This document shows, piece after piece, positions 1 through 5,089 of a stretch of DNA of 5,089 nt. Source of the stretch: Chlorobiota bacterium (GTDB taxonomy: Bacteria > Bacteroidota > Ignavibacteria > Ignavibacteriales > Ignavibacteriaceae); NCBI GenBank assembly GCA_008363265.1, contig RHKR01000409.1:1-5089 (forward strand), in the 5' to 3' direction. How positions within the stretch are numbered: the stretch's first letter is position 1; the number at the start of each line of letters is the position of its first letter. Made by a program: the position numbers and the translations under genes. Below the pieces are notes generated by a model. The model saw nothing but the letters and a program-made list of their open reading frames with translations. It did no database searches and was not told where the DNA came from.

Positions 1-1263
1 GTGAGTGACGAGTTGAAGGGAAAGCAAGCCAGACTGAAGAAGGTGGAGAAGCTCGACTCTGAAGGAGTATGTCCCGAATGTGAAAGGCCCCTTGGTGAGC
101 ATAAACCCCAGCTGGTCGCGAGATATAACGAAGAGATCACTGCACTTGTTTCAAGGCGCAACACTCTGAATGATAGTCTCACCACCGTCTCATCTCAAAC
201 AGCAGAGAAGAAGGAAGAGATATCAGCCGTTGAATCGAAAATCTCTGGGCTCAAAAATCTTGTGGTGCAACGGGATAAAAAAATCGCTCTGGTAGCTCAA
301 CTCAATGAGCAGGTTGCAACTCTGAACGCATCCATCAAACAGGCAACCGCTGATATCACCGCTCTTGGTGAGATCACCTTCGACCAGACTGTACTCGATG
401 CCGCAATGACAGACCGGATAGAGATAAAGTCGCGGTATGACCTGTACAACAAAAAACTCGGCGAGGTTGCAGCACTCGACGCGACCAGACAGGAAAAAGC
501 CGGACTTGAGACCACTCTCCTTAGACTGAGAACCGAACTGGAATCCTTAACGGTCCAGCAGCAGGAAGTCGGATTCAGCGAGGAAGAATTAACCAGGGCG
601 AAAACCGCTCTCGAGGAGGTCTCCGGTGAAATCGAAAAAGTCACTAACGCGATCCACACCGAGGAACTCGCTCTTTCAGAGCAAAGATCGAGGATCGATC
701 AGTACGCGCGCGACCTGGAAAACGACAGAACACACAGGGAAGATCATGCCAGACTTGTGAGGGATATAGAACTCTTCAAAGTGTACAAAGATGTTGTGAA
801 TGATTACAAGGCCAAGATGACCAAGAGGGCGATCCCTCAAGTGGCAACAAACGCGGATAAATTGTTCACGGAACTTACTGGTGGAAGGTACACCGGGCTT
901 GAAATGACCGATGAGCTGGAAATAACCGTGAACAGGGACGGGCAACCGGCACCCCTCTCCACCCTTTCAGGCGGCGAGAAAGACCTGGCAGCGATATGCT
1001 TAAGGGTTGCCATCAGTCAGGAGATAGTGAGCAACGCGAGTGGAGGAAAGATCGGATTCCTCGCGTTTGATGAAGTTTTTGGCGCGCAGGATGAGGACAG
1101 ACGCGACCTGCTCCTACAGTCACTTCAGCGCCTGCCCGAACACTTCCGGCAGATATTCGTAGTATCACACAATGGTGATGTTGAAGCCGAACTGCCAAAC
1201 CGCATCGCTATCGTGAAACGGGGTCACTTCAGCGTGATCGACCGGATAGTCAGGAACAACTAA
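1..1263 (+). CDS. SbcC/Rad50-like SMC-family ATPase, C-terminal part (5' end outside window)
   Basis: This is the C-terminal half of a Rad50/SbcC-type DNA double-strand-break repair ATPase, which normally works with the SbcD/Mre11 nuclease to process DNA ends and hairpins. The frame is open to the window edge, so the GTG at position 1 is only the first visible codon. A zinc-hook CPEC motif (C24, C27) lies at the start; in Rad50 this is the tip where two coiled-coil arms dimerise through zinc. Residues about 35-265 are charged, Glu/Lys/Leu-rich and look like the returning coiled-coil arm. The C-terminal ATPase lobe follows: a family-typical TGGRY at 293-297, an ABC signature LSGGEKD at 322-328, Walker B FLAFDE at 353-358 and the H-loop histidine in VVSH at H390. 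Walker A and the first arm must lie upstream. The gene ends at TAA 1261-1263, overlapping the stop of the convergent asparaginase gene by 4 nt. The family is confident; the choice between SbcC and another Rad50-like ATPase is less so, because sbcD is not visible. Confidence 0.88.
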   Translation: MSDELKGKQARLKKVEKLDSEGVCPECERPLGEHKPQLVARYNEEITALVSRRNTLNDSLTTVSSQTAEKKEEISAVESKISGLKNLVVQRDKKIALVAQLNEQVATLNASIKQATADITALGEITFDQTVLDAAMTDRIEIKSRYDLYNKKLGEVAALDATRQEKAGLETTLLRLRTELESLTVQQQEVGFSEEELTRAKTALEEVSGEIEKVTNAIHTEELALSEQRSRIDQYARDLENDRTHREDHARLVRDIELFKVYKDVVNDYKAKMTKRAIPQVATNADKLFTELTGGRYTGLEMTDELEITVNRDGQPAPLSTLSGGEKDLAAICLRVAISQEIVSNASGGKIGFLAFDEVFGAQDEDRRDLLLQSLQRLPEHFRQIFVVSHNGDVEAELPNRIAIVKRGHFSVIDRIVRNN

Positions 1264-2149
1264 TAAAAAATCCGCTCCAGCTCCGTGGGATCGGAGGTTT
1301 TGCCGAGGGCGAGGATCAGCTTGATCCTTGCCTTCTGGCCGTTTAAATACTCGGCGAAGATTACACCGGCTTCACGGAGCCATTTACCGGCCCCGGGGTA
1401 GCTGTAGATATCATCGGTTTCACCGGCGGGACAGCGGGAGACGAGAACAACGGGGATCCCTTTCTCAAGCAAATACTCAACCCCCTCGAAAACCGCGGGA
1501 GGTACATTCCCAACTCCCAAAGCTTCTATCACGAGCCCTTCCGCACCACTGTCTGCGGCAAATTTGAAAAACTTTGCATCCATTCCGGCGTAAGTTTTAA
1601 GCAGATCGACATTGGGGTTGATCCGTTCCGTCTTTATCGTTTCAAGCCGTCTTGGAGTGCGGTTCAGGATCACGCGGCCCCTGTCAACGAAGCCAAGACT
1701 CCCGAAATCGAGCGAAGCGAATGTTTCTGTGTCCTCGGTGTGGGTTTTTGTAACCTCGCTCGCGGCGTTGATCTCGCCGTTCAGGCAGACGAGCACACCC
1801 ATATCGCGGCAATTCGGGTTAAGGCAGGTGTAGATCGAATCGATCAGGTTCTGCGGCCCGTCCCAGTCAGGATCGGAACTGTTGCGCATTGAGCCTGTCA
1901 CCACAACCGGAATTCGCCTTCATCAATAAGAGACTGAACTGTCGCCGCCAGTTCGAACATTAGTTCCGGTGTCATGTGCGGACCCGGATATTTGCCGTAA
2001 TCGTGGAATTCGATTGAAGCAAGCTTTCCCAGCTCAGGGATCATGTCGATTATGTCACCCCCCGTCAGATGGGGAACTGCACCTCCGGTAGCCTTGTCAA
2101 CTTTCATCGAGATGGTGCCACCTGTGAAAACGAGCATTATTTTTGTCAT
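1260..2149 (-). pseudogene. L-asparaginase, disrupted by an internal frame-changing deletion
   Basis: This looks like a type I/II L-asparaginase (L-asparagine to L-aspartate and ammonia) without a signal peptide, so the ancestral protein was probably cytoplasmic. The first piece starts at ATG 2149 and carries the N-terminal TGGTI motif at residues 9-13, whose Thr12 matches the nucleophile Thr of the family. It stays in frame to Phe80 (codon 1912-1910) and then stops at 1900-1898. The rest continues in another frame from about 1910 with PVVVTGSMR, DGPQNL and VTKT (the family's catalytic Lys) and runs to TAG 1262-1260. Known asparaginases have about 25-30 residues between these pieces, including the THGTDT block with the second catalytic Thr-Asp pair; that block is absent in any frame. 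The loss must be 3n+1 bases. The pieces total about 296 residues, and about 325 would be a normal length. It could be a real pseudogene or an assembly/sequencing deletion. No strong ribosome site is visible before the ATG. Confidence 0.87.
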
Positions 2150-2270
2150 ATCTTGAGCGCTTGAATTTCTTTATATTTATAATGTAAAAATAGCATTTTT
2201 AATGCGAACTCATCGAAAACGACGCCTTAAGAGGGCAGAACCGTACGGCAATCGTACACGGAGGTGTTAA
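2150..2270. promoter_or_regulatory. Divergent promoter region between asparaginase and nfu-like genes
   Basis: This 121-bp gap separates two genes transcribed away from each other and must contain both promoters. The AT-rich core at 2161-2202 holds a perfect TATAAT at 2178-2183 on the + strand. A possible -35 TTGAGC lies at 2153-2158, but the spacer of 19 bp is long. The overlapping TATATTTA at 2172-2179 resembles the Bacteroidota -7 element TAnnTTTG in seven of eight positions. On the - strand a TATAAA-like element overlaps the same stretch. A small palindrome, GCATT-ttt-AATGC (2193-2205), sits near the expected + strand transcription start, and a 5-bp stem GTACG-gcaat-CGTAC (2243-2257) lies in the leader just before the ribosome site. 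The promoter assignment is inference; the repeats are visible but short enough to be chance. Confidence 0.45.
2260..2266 (+). promoter_or_regulatory. Strong Shine-Dalgarno site of the nfu-like gene
   Basis: GGAGGTG lies four bases before ATG 2271 (six bases from GGAGG to the ATG). It fixes this ATG as the start rather than the overlapping ATG at 2278, which is in another frame. It is a near-perfect anti-16S match, stronger than the sites of the other genes in the window. Confidence 0.8.
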
Positions 2271-2813
2271 ATGTTAAATGTTGTTGATGTAGAACTTACG
2301 CCCAACCCCCACGCGATAAAATTTGTACTGAATCAGAAACTTCTCCACTTCACTTCGAGACAGTTCAACTCACCTGAAGAGGCTGTGAATGACCCGTTCG
2401 CGAAGGGAATTTTTGAATTGGAAGGGGTGGCGTCAGTATTCTACATGGACAAATTCGTCACTATCGAAAAGAAATTAGGCTACGAGTGGGGTAAGATCCA
2501 GCGCCCGTTCCTTATATATTTGAGTAAATTTGACGAGAAATCGATCCCCGAAGAGGCAACGCCCGAGGGAATGGATGAAAACACCAGCGAAATGCTGAAA
2601 CAGATCTCGGATGTGCTTAATAAAAAAGTTATTCCCGCACTCGCATACGACGGCGGCGGACTCGAAGTGCTCGGCCTCGATGGTTACTCGCTGAGAGTAA
2701 GATACCAAGGCGCCTGCGGTAGCTGCCCAAGCGCGCAGCGCGGCACCCTCTCTGCCATCGAAAGCCTGCTGAAAAGGGATGTTCATCCCGCGCTGGAAGT
2801 AATTCCAGATTAA
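2271..2813 (+). CDS. Nfu-type iron-sulfur cluster scaffold/carrier (Nfu_N + NifU C-terminal domains)
   Basis: This 180-residue protein has the two-domain layout of Nfu proteins such as mitochondrial NFU1, which take up a 4Fe-4S cluster and hand it to client enzymes in the cytoplasm. Residues about 4-90 form the Nfu_N domain, recognised by the ELTPNPHAIKF segment (8-18) and the following EGVASVFYMDKFVTIEK stretch (51-67). A linker at about 88-104 is rich in Glu, Pro and Asp. Residues about 107-180 form the NifU-like thioredoxin-fold domain, with DGGGLEVLGLDG (127-138) and the cluster-binding CxxC in GACGSCPSA (C149, C152). Two monomers normally share one cluster through these cysteines. Both domains are complete and the length is normal. 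The start follows a strong ribosome site. The gene appears monocistronic: divergent from the asparaginase gene and convergent with the propeller gene. It lacks the IscU-like N-terminal domain of nitrogen-fixation NifU, so a housekeeping Fe-S role is more likely than nitrogen fixation. Confidence 0.92.
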   Translation: MLNVVDVELTPNPHAIKFVLNQKLLHFTSRQFNSPEEAVNDPFAKGIFELEGVASVFYMDKFVTIEKKLGYEWGKIQRPFLIYLSKFDEKSIPEEATPEGMDENTSEMLKQISDVLNKKVIPALAYDGGGLEVLGLDGYSLRVRYQGACGSCPSAQRGTLSAIESLLKRDVHPALEVIPD

Positions 2814-2822
2814 GGATGGAGA

Positions 2823-2918
2823 AAAAGTTACACGGATTTCACAGATTATGCACTGATTCCACGGATTTTTAAATATCTGTGAAATCTGTGTTAAATCCTG
2901 TCAATCCGTGTAACCTTT
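2823..2918. repeat. Imperfect long inverted repeat built from CACNGATT units; possible bidirectional terminator
   Basis: This sits between convergent genes. The outer 12 bp, GTTACACGGATT (2827-2838), is matched exactly by its reverse complement at 2903-2914, flanked by A-rich sequence on the left and TTTTA on the right. By hand, about 32 of 44 positions match between the two arms around a short AT centre near 2868-2873. Each arm is itself a degenerate tandem repeat: CACGGATT, CACAGATT, CACTGATT and CACGGATT at 2831, 2840, 2851 and 2860, and inverted forms at 2874-2881, 2883-2890, 2894-2901 and 2903-2910. A transcript from either side could fold into a long hairpin, so a role in 3'-end formation for both genes is plausible. 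It lacks the GC-rich stem of a standard intrinsic terminator, so that role is inferred. Confidence 0.7.
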
Positions 2919-2925
2919 TAAAATC

Positions 2926-2953
2926 CTCACTACTCACCACTCGCTACTGGCTA
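2926..2953 (-). repeat. Degenerate heptamer array (4 units) starting in the propeller gene's stop codon
   Basis: Read on the - strand from 2953, the units are TAGCCAG, TAGCGAG, TGGTGAG and TAGTGAG, four 7-bp units without gaps. The first triplet of the first unit is the stop codon of the T9SS cargo gene (2953-2951). Further stops at 2946-2944 (TAG) and 2936-2934 (TGA) fall in the other two frames. The pattern resembles the array behind the neighbouring barrel gene at 4400-4441. The repeats are visible; any function is unknown. Confidence 0.7.
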
Positions 2954-4177
2954 TCTGACAACAACCATCTTCTTAACAACTCTCTCCTTCCCCACCTGAA
3001 GAGCGTAACAGTAAACTCCTGAAGCAAGCTTGCTGCCATCGAAGAGGATGCGGTGATAACCCACTGACTGGTAACCTTCATTGACGACCGCCACACGGTT
3101 ACCGGTTGGAGAATAGACACTAAGTACAACATCCGATGGTTCAGTAAGTGTATATTCTATCACTGTTACAGGGTTGAAGGGGTTCGGGTAGTTCTGGCAT
3201 ACAGAGAATCCCTGCGGTATTTGCAACGGATCATCCACAGATACAACGGGACTGGTGGTCTTGAATATCCTTCCGTTAAAGCTCCCTGCGAAACCATAGC
3301 CCGATTTTGAAACTGCCAAAGCCTTGAAGCCGGTGGTGTTAAGCCCCGAACTTACATCTGTCCAGTTGGCTCCGCCATCGGTGGTGCGGTAGATGCCGCC
3401 ATCGTAGGTACCGGCGTAGATGTGTCTGTCAGCGGTGTTTTTTGCAAGCCTGATCACATTCAAGGTACCCAGACCGTTATTGATCTGAACCCAGTTATCG
3501 CCGTGATTACTCGATCTGTAAACGCCATCACCCATCGTTGCGGCGTAGATGTTGCCCATGCAGTCGCACATGAAATCATAGATGGTTGAGCCCCCCATTC
3601 CGTTCATGGCGATCGTCCAGTTCTGTCCGTTGTTCGATGATCTGTATATCACACCCGCGCCGGCGTAAATGTAACCTGAGGAGTCACATTCAAGCACAAG
3701 AGGCGCGTATGTCGCGAGGCCGAAGAAGGTCCAGTTGGTCCCGTTATTGGTCGAAGTGTAGAGACCGCCACCATCGGTGCCGATAATGATGCGGTCGCCT
3801 CTGTCGATAACCATTGAAGTGATATACGGGGTCATAAGTCCGGAGCTGCATTCTGCCCAGCTGTTTCCGTTGTCAAATGACCTGAACACACCCGTACCCG
3901 CGGCGAAGAGTACTCCCTGCGAGTTGATGGCGACAGTCTTTACTGCAGGACAGGTGATCCCGGTGTTGCAGCAGAACCAGCTAAGTCCGTCATTCGTCGA
4001 GACGAGCACACCACTTCCGGTGGCCGCAAACTCGGTGGCTGCATAGATGTATCCGTTGAAGGGATTTACGACGATCGTATTGATCGTGCCCGTGGCAGCC
4101 AGACTCGTTGACTGCCAGAAATTCTGTGGAGAAGATTCGAGAACAAGAAGAACCGCAAAAAGTAATAACTTTTTCAT
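2951..4177 (-). CDS. Secreted Asp-box (BNR-like) beta-propeller with T9SS type A C-terminal sorting domain
   Basis: This 408-residue exported protein begins with a signal peptide (Lys2-Lys3, hydrophobic LLLFAVLLVL, end near residue 17). Six Asp-box motifs of the S-x-D/N-x-G-x-x-W type follow at about 60-67, 100-107, 142-149, 180-187, 222-229 and 265-272. The spacing of about 41 residues suggests a propeller; a last blade-like segment at about 283-306 lacks the box, so seven blades are possible. The final 97 residues (312-408) are a T9SS type A sorting domain with YPNPFNP at 330-336 and a SGVYCYALQ...KKMVVVR ending, the signal for type IX export and surface attachment or release. Asp-box propellers include sialidases, but no sialidase catalytic residues are recognisable, so the ligand is unknown. 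Nine cysteines, including an adjacent pair, are notable for an exported protein. ATG 4177 is preferred over an upstream TTG at 4195 because it directly begins the signal peptide and follows an AGAGAG ribosome site. The gene has its own promoter. Confidence 0.85.
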   Translation of the reverse strand: MKKLLLFAVLLVLESSPQNFWQSTSLAATGTINTIVVNPFNGYIYAATEFAATGSGVLVSTNDGLSWFCCNTGITCPAVKTVAINSQGVLFAAGTGVFRSFDNGNSWAECSSGLMTPYITSMVIDRGDRIIIGTDGGGLYTSTNNGTNWTFFGLATYAPLVLECDSSGYIYAGAGVIYRSSNNGQNWTIAMNGMGGSTIYDFMCDCMGNIYAATMGDGVYRSSNHGDNWVQINNGLGTLNVIRLAKNTADRHIYAGTYDGGIYRTTDGGANWTDVSSGLNTTGFKALAVSKSGYGFAGSFNGRIFKTTSPVVSVDDPLQIPQGFSVCQNYPNPFNPVTVIEYTLTEPSDVVLSVYSPTGNRVAVVNEGYQSVGYHRILFDGSKLASGVYCYALQVGKERVVKKMVVVR

Positions 4178-4184
4178 CGCTAAG

Positions 4185-4190
4185 CTCTCT
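4185..4190 (-). promoter_or_regulatory. Ribosome binding site deciding the propeller gene start
   Basis: The - strand reads AGAGAG seven bases before ATG 4177. This purine run makes 4177 the likely start. The in-frame TTG at 4195 would overlap the site and add six residues before the signal peptide. Confidence 0.6.
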
Positions 4191-4221
4191 TTCAAACACG
4201 GGGGAAAACTTTTTTACCCGC

Positions 4222-4257
4222 TATTGAATTAATACAAAATTTTCAGATCAATGTCAA
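4222..4257 (-). promoter_or_regulatory. Near-consensus sigma-70-type promoter of the propeller gene
   Basis: On the - strand a perfect -35 TTGACA (4257-4252) is followed by an exact 17-bp spacer and TATTAA (4234-4229; four of six matches to TATAAT). Transcription should begin near 4222, giving a leader of about 45 nt before ATG 4177. The leader contains CGGGTAAAAAAG then TTTTCCCCCG (4220-4199), which could form only a weak interrupted hairpin. The promoter lies downstream of the barrel gene's terminator, so the propeller gene is probably its own transcription unit. Many Bacteroidota use a different consensus (TTG and TAnnTTTG), so activity is inferred from the classical pattern. Confidence 0.6.
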
Positions 4258-4273
4258 GTGGTTTTTAGTGTGG

Positions 4274-4315
4274 TCCGCCGCGGCGGAGTGGAGTGTGGAG
4301 TCCGCCTGCGGCGGA
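4274..4315. repeat. Pair of GC-rich palindromes TCCGCC-N2/3-GGCGGA
   Basis: A perfect 14-bp palindrome TCCGCCGCGGCGGA lies at 4274-4287. A second copy, TCCGCC-tgc-GGCGGA with 6-bp arms, lies at 4301-4315. The 13 bases between them consist of GGAG/GTGG-type repeats. The inner arms (4282-4287 and 4301-4306) could also pair with each other, so alternative hairpins are possible. The element starts about 16 bp upstream of the -35 box of the propeller promoter and is far richer in GC than its surroundings. It may be an operator pair or a dispersed palindromic repeat. Confidence 0.65.
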
Positions 4316-4331
4316 TTGGGGTTGAGAAAAT

Positions 4332-4363
4332 AAAAAAAGCCGCCCATTTTCAGGACGGCTTTT
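4332..4363 (-). terminator. Intrinsic terminator of the TonB-dependent receptor/Oar-like gene
   Basis: On the - strand the RNA reads AAAAGCCGUCC, a 7-nt loop, then GGGCGGCUUUU. This is an 11-bp stem (4363-4353 with 4345-4335) with one G-U pair, followed by seven T residues (4338-4332) and more AT. It lies about 76 bp beyond the stop codon of the barrel gene. On the + strand the same position is a C-A mismatch, so the structure is better suited to - strand transcription; there is no + strand gene nearby. Confidence 0.88.
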
Positions 4364-4392
4364 CAATTTTTTGGCAGGATTTCCAGATCAGA

Positions 4393-4441
4393 GGAACTAA
4401 CCACTGACCTCTAACCTCTAACCACTAACCACTAACCACTA
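4393..4441 (-). repeat. Heptamer tandem array (6 units plus a partial) starting in the barrel gene's stop codon
   Basis: Read on the - strand from 4441, the units are TAGTGGT three times, TAGAGGT twice and CAGTGGT once, ending in a degenerate TAGTTCC. The first TAG (4441-4439) is the stop codon of the outer-membrane barrel gene. Because the period is 7, TAG recurs in all three frames within 17 bases. The array lies between the stop codon and the terminator hairpin, so it would be transcribed into the 3' untranslated region. Confidence 0.85.
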
Positions 4442-5089
4442 GAATGAGTATCTCACTCCAAGCTGCATAGCCCAGCGGCTGGTGATATCCTGTGCTGCCC
4501 AGGGAACGTTGGTTGAAGGGGCAGTGAATGAATATACAGGTTTTCCGCCGACACTTCTGTTAACCATTCTAACAACGTTTGAGGTCGAGAAAATCGACTC
4601 GTCATAACCCCAGTCGCTGTTAACGAGGTTAAGAACATTGAGAATGTCAAGTGTGATGGTGAATTTCTGATTGAGGATGGTCGGGATGTCCTGAGCGATC
4701 CTGATATCAAAAATGTCTCTCCATGGGTTGCGGGCGCCGTTTCTTTCAGCGATCTTTCCTCTGTTAGCGCTGAGGTATTCGTTGTTCTGAATGTAAGATT
4801 CGAGAGCAGCGTACATCGTAGCGTTTGCAACGAAAGCGTTGTTGGTAACAGCACCGAGCTGGTAGGTTTTGTTTGTGAGTTCAGCAGCGGTCGGGATGTA
4901 GAACAGGTCGTTCTGATCGAAACCGTCGTTGTTAAGGTCACCATTGATGGTGAATGAGAACGGAGCACCGCTCTGACCGTTGTAGTAGAGGGAGATGGTG
5001 GTCGGAGCGTTCACGAAGAACTCATGTGTGTAAGATACTGAAGCGAAGAATCTGTGCTTGATCTCATAGAGTGAGGTTGTAAGCTCAGG
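4439..5089 (-). CDS. TonB-dependent receptor / Oar-like outer-membrane beta-barrel, C-terminal 216 residues (5' end outside window)
   Basis: The reading frame is open to the window edge; the GTG at 5014 is an internal Val codon, not a convincing start. The visible part looks like the last strands of a large barrel of the TonB-dependent receptor/Oar-like group, outer-membrane proteins that import ligands or act in envelope functions. Alternating aromatic strands are present, such as HRFFASVSYTHEFF at the start, then SLYYNGQSGAPFSF and a loop GDLNNDGFDQNDLFYIP. This loop is typical of the family and resembles a calcium-binding DxNxDG loop. Later come WRDIFDIRIAQDI and a strand around FTITLDILNVLNLVN. 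The chain ends MQLGVRYSF, with the C-terminal Phe that serves as the BAM insertion signal in many outer-membrane proteins. The plug and any carboxypeptidase-regulatory-like N-terminal domain lie outside the window. The stop is followed directly by a heptamer array and then a terminator. The ligand is unknown. Confidence 0.82.
   Translation of the reverse strand, partial: PELTTSLYEIKHRFFASVSYTHEFFVNAPTTISLYYNGQSGAPFSFTINGDLNNDGFDQNDLFYIPTAAELTNKTYQLGAVTNNAFVANATMYAALESYIQNNEYLSANRGKIAERNGARNPWRDIFDIRIAQDIPTILNQKFTITLDILNVLNLVNSDWGYDESIFSTSNVVRMVNRSVGGKPVYSFTAPSTNVPWAAQDITSRWAMQLGVRYSF

Noticed and set aside
297..945. Reverse-strand open frames within the SbcC/Rad50-like gene
   Set aside because: They lie antisense to a well-supported coding frame, have no recognisable motifs and show odd composition; they are shadows.
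1328..1833. Forward-strand open frames across the asparaginase remnant
   Set aside because: Arg- and Ser-rich shadow translations of a gene whose reverse-strand frame matches a known family.
2271..2813. Nitrogen-fixation NifU
   Set aside because: The IscU-like and central ferredoxin domains of NifU are absent; the Nfu_N plus CxxC domain layout matches housekeeping Nfu proteins.
2951..4177. Active sialidase
   Set aside because: Asp boxes occur in many propellers; no Arg triad or other sialidase active-site pattern could be recognised.
4178..4195. TTG at 4195 as the start of the propeller gene
   Set aside because: It would add six polar residues before the Lys-Lys signal peptide start, and the likely ribosome site would lie inside the gene.
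4393..4441. CRISPR array or telomere-like repeat
   Set aside because: Units are only 7 bp with no spacers, and the array is short and internal to a chromosome-like context.
4439..5014. Complete small outer-membrane protein starting at GTG 5014
   Set aside because: The frame stays open to the window edge with barrel-like strand sequence upstream, so it is the end of a longer gene.

Overview
The window reads as chromosomal DNA from a Gram-negative member of the Bacteroidota/Chlorobiota/Ignavibacteriota neighbourhood (FCB group). The main evidence is a secreted protein ending in a type IX secretion (T9SS) sorting domain with a YPNPFNP motif, a style common in Ignavibacteria and relatives. An Oar-like/TonB-dependent outer-membrane barrel beside it fits this. 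The exact phylum cannot be fixed from 5 kb.

Layout: (1) 1-1263 (+) is the C-terminal half of an SbcC/Rad50-type SMC-like ATPase. It starts just before the zinc hook and includes the second coiled-coil arm, the ABC signature and Walker B; the N-terminal half lies outside the window. (2) 2149-1260 (-) is a cytoplasmic-type L-asparaginase that is broken. An internal deletion with a frame change, at about 1905-1915, removes the block that should carry the second catalytic Thr-Asp motif. Its stop codon overlaps the SbcC stop codon. (3) 2150-2270 is a divergent promoter region. (4) 2271-2813 (+) is an Nfu-type Fe-S scaffold/carrier. (5) 2814-2950 lies between convergent genes and holds an 88-bp imperfect inverted repeat built from CACNGATT units, then a short heptamer array. 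(6) 4177-2951 (-) is a secreted Asp-box (BNR-like) beta-propeller with a T9SS type A C-terminal domain. (7) 4178-4438 holds its promoter, two GC-rich palindromes, an intrinsic terminator and a second heptamer array. (8) 5089-4439 (-) is the C-terminal 216 residues of a TonB-dependent receptor/Oar-like barrel.

The genes do not form one pathway. DNA repair, amino-acid catabolism and Fe-S assembly genes sit beside two envelope genes that appear to be separate transcription units, since a strong terminator and a near-consensus promoter lie between them. I see no new defence or mobile system. The most unusual signal is in the non-coding DNA: both reverse-strand envelope genes end in a TAG stop codon that is itself the first triplet of a degenerate 7-bp tandem repeat. 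Because 7 is not a multiple of 3, each array puts stop codons in all three frames directly behind the gene.
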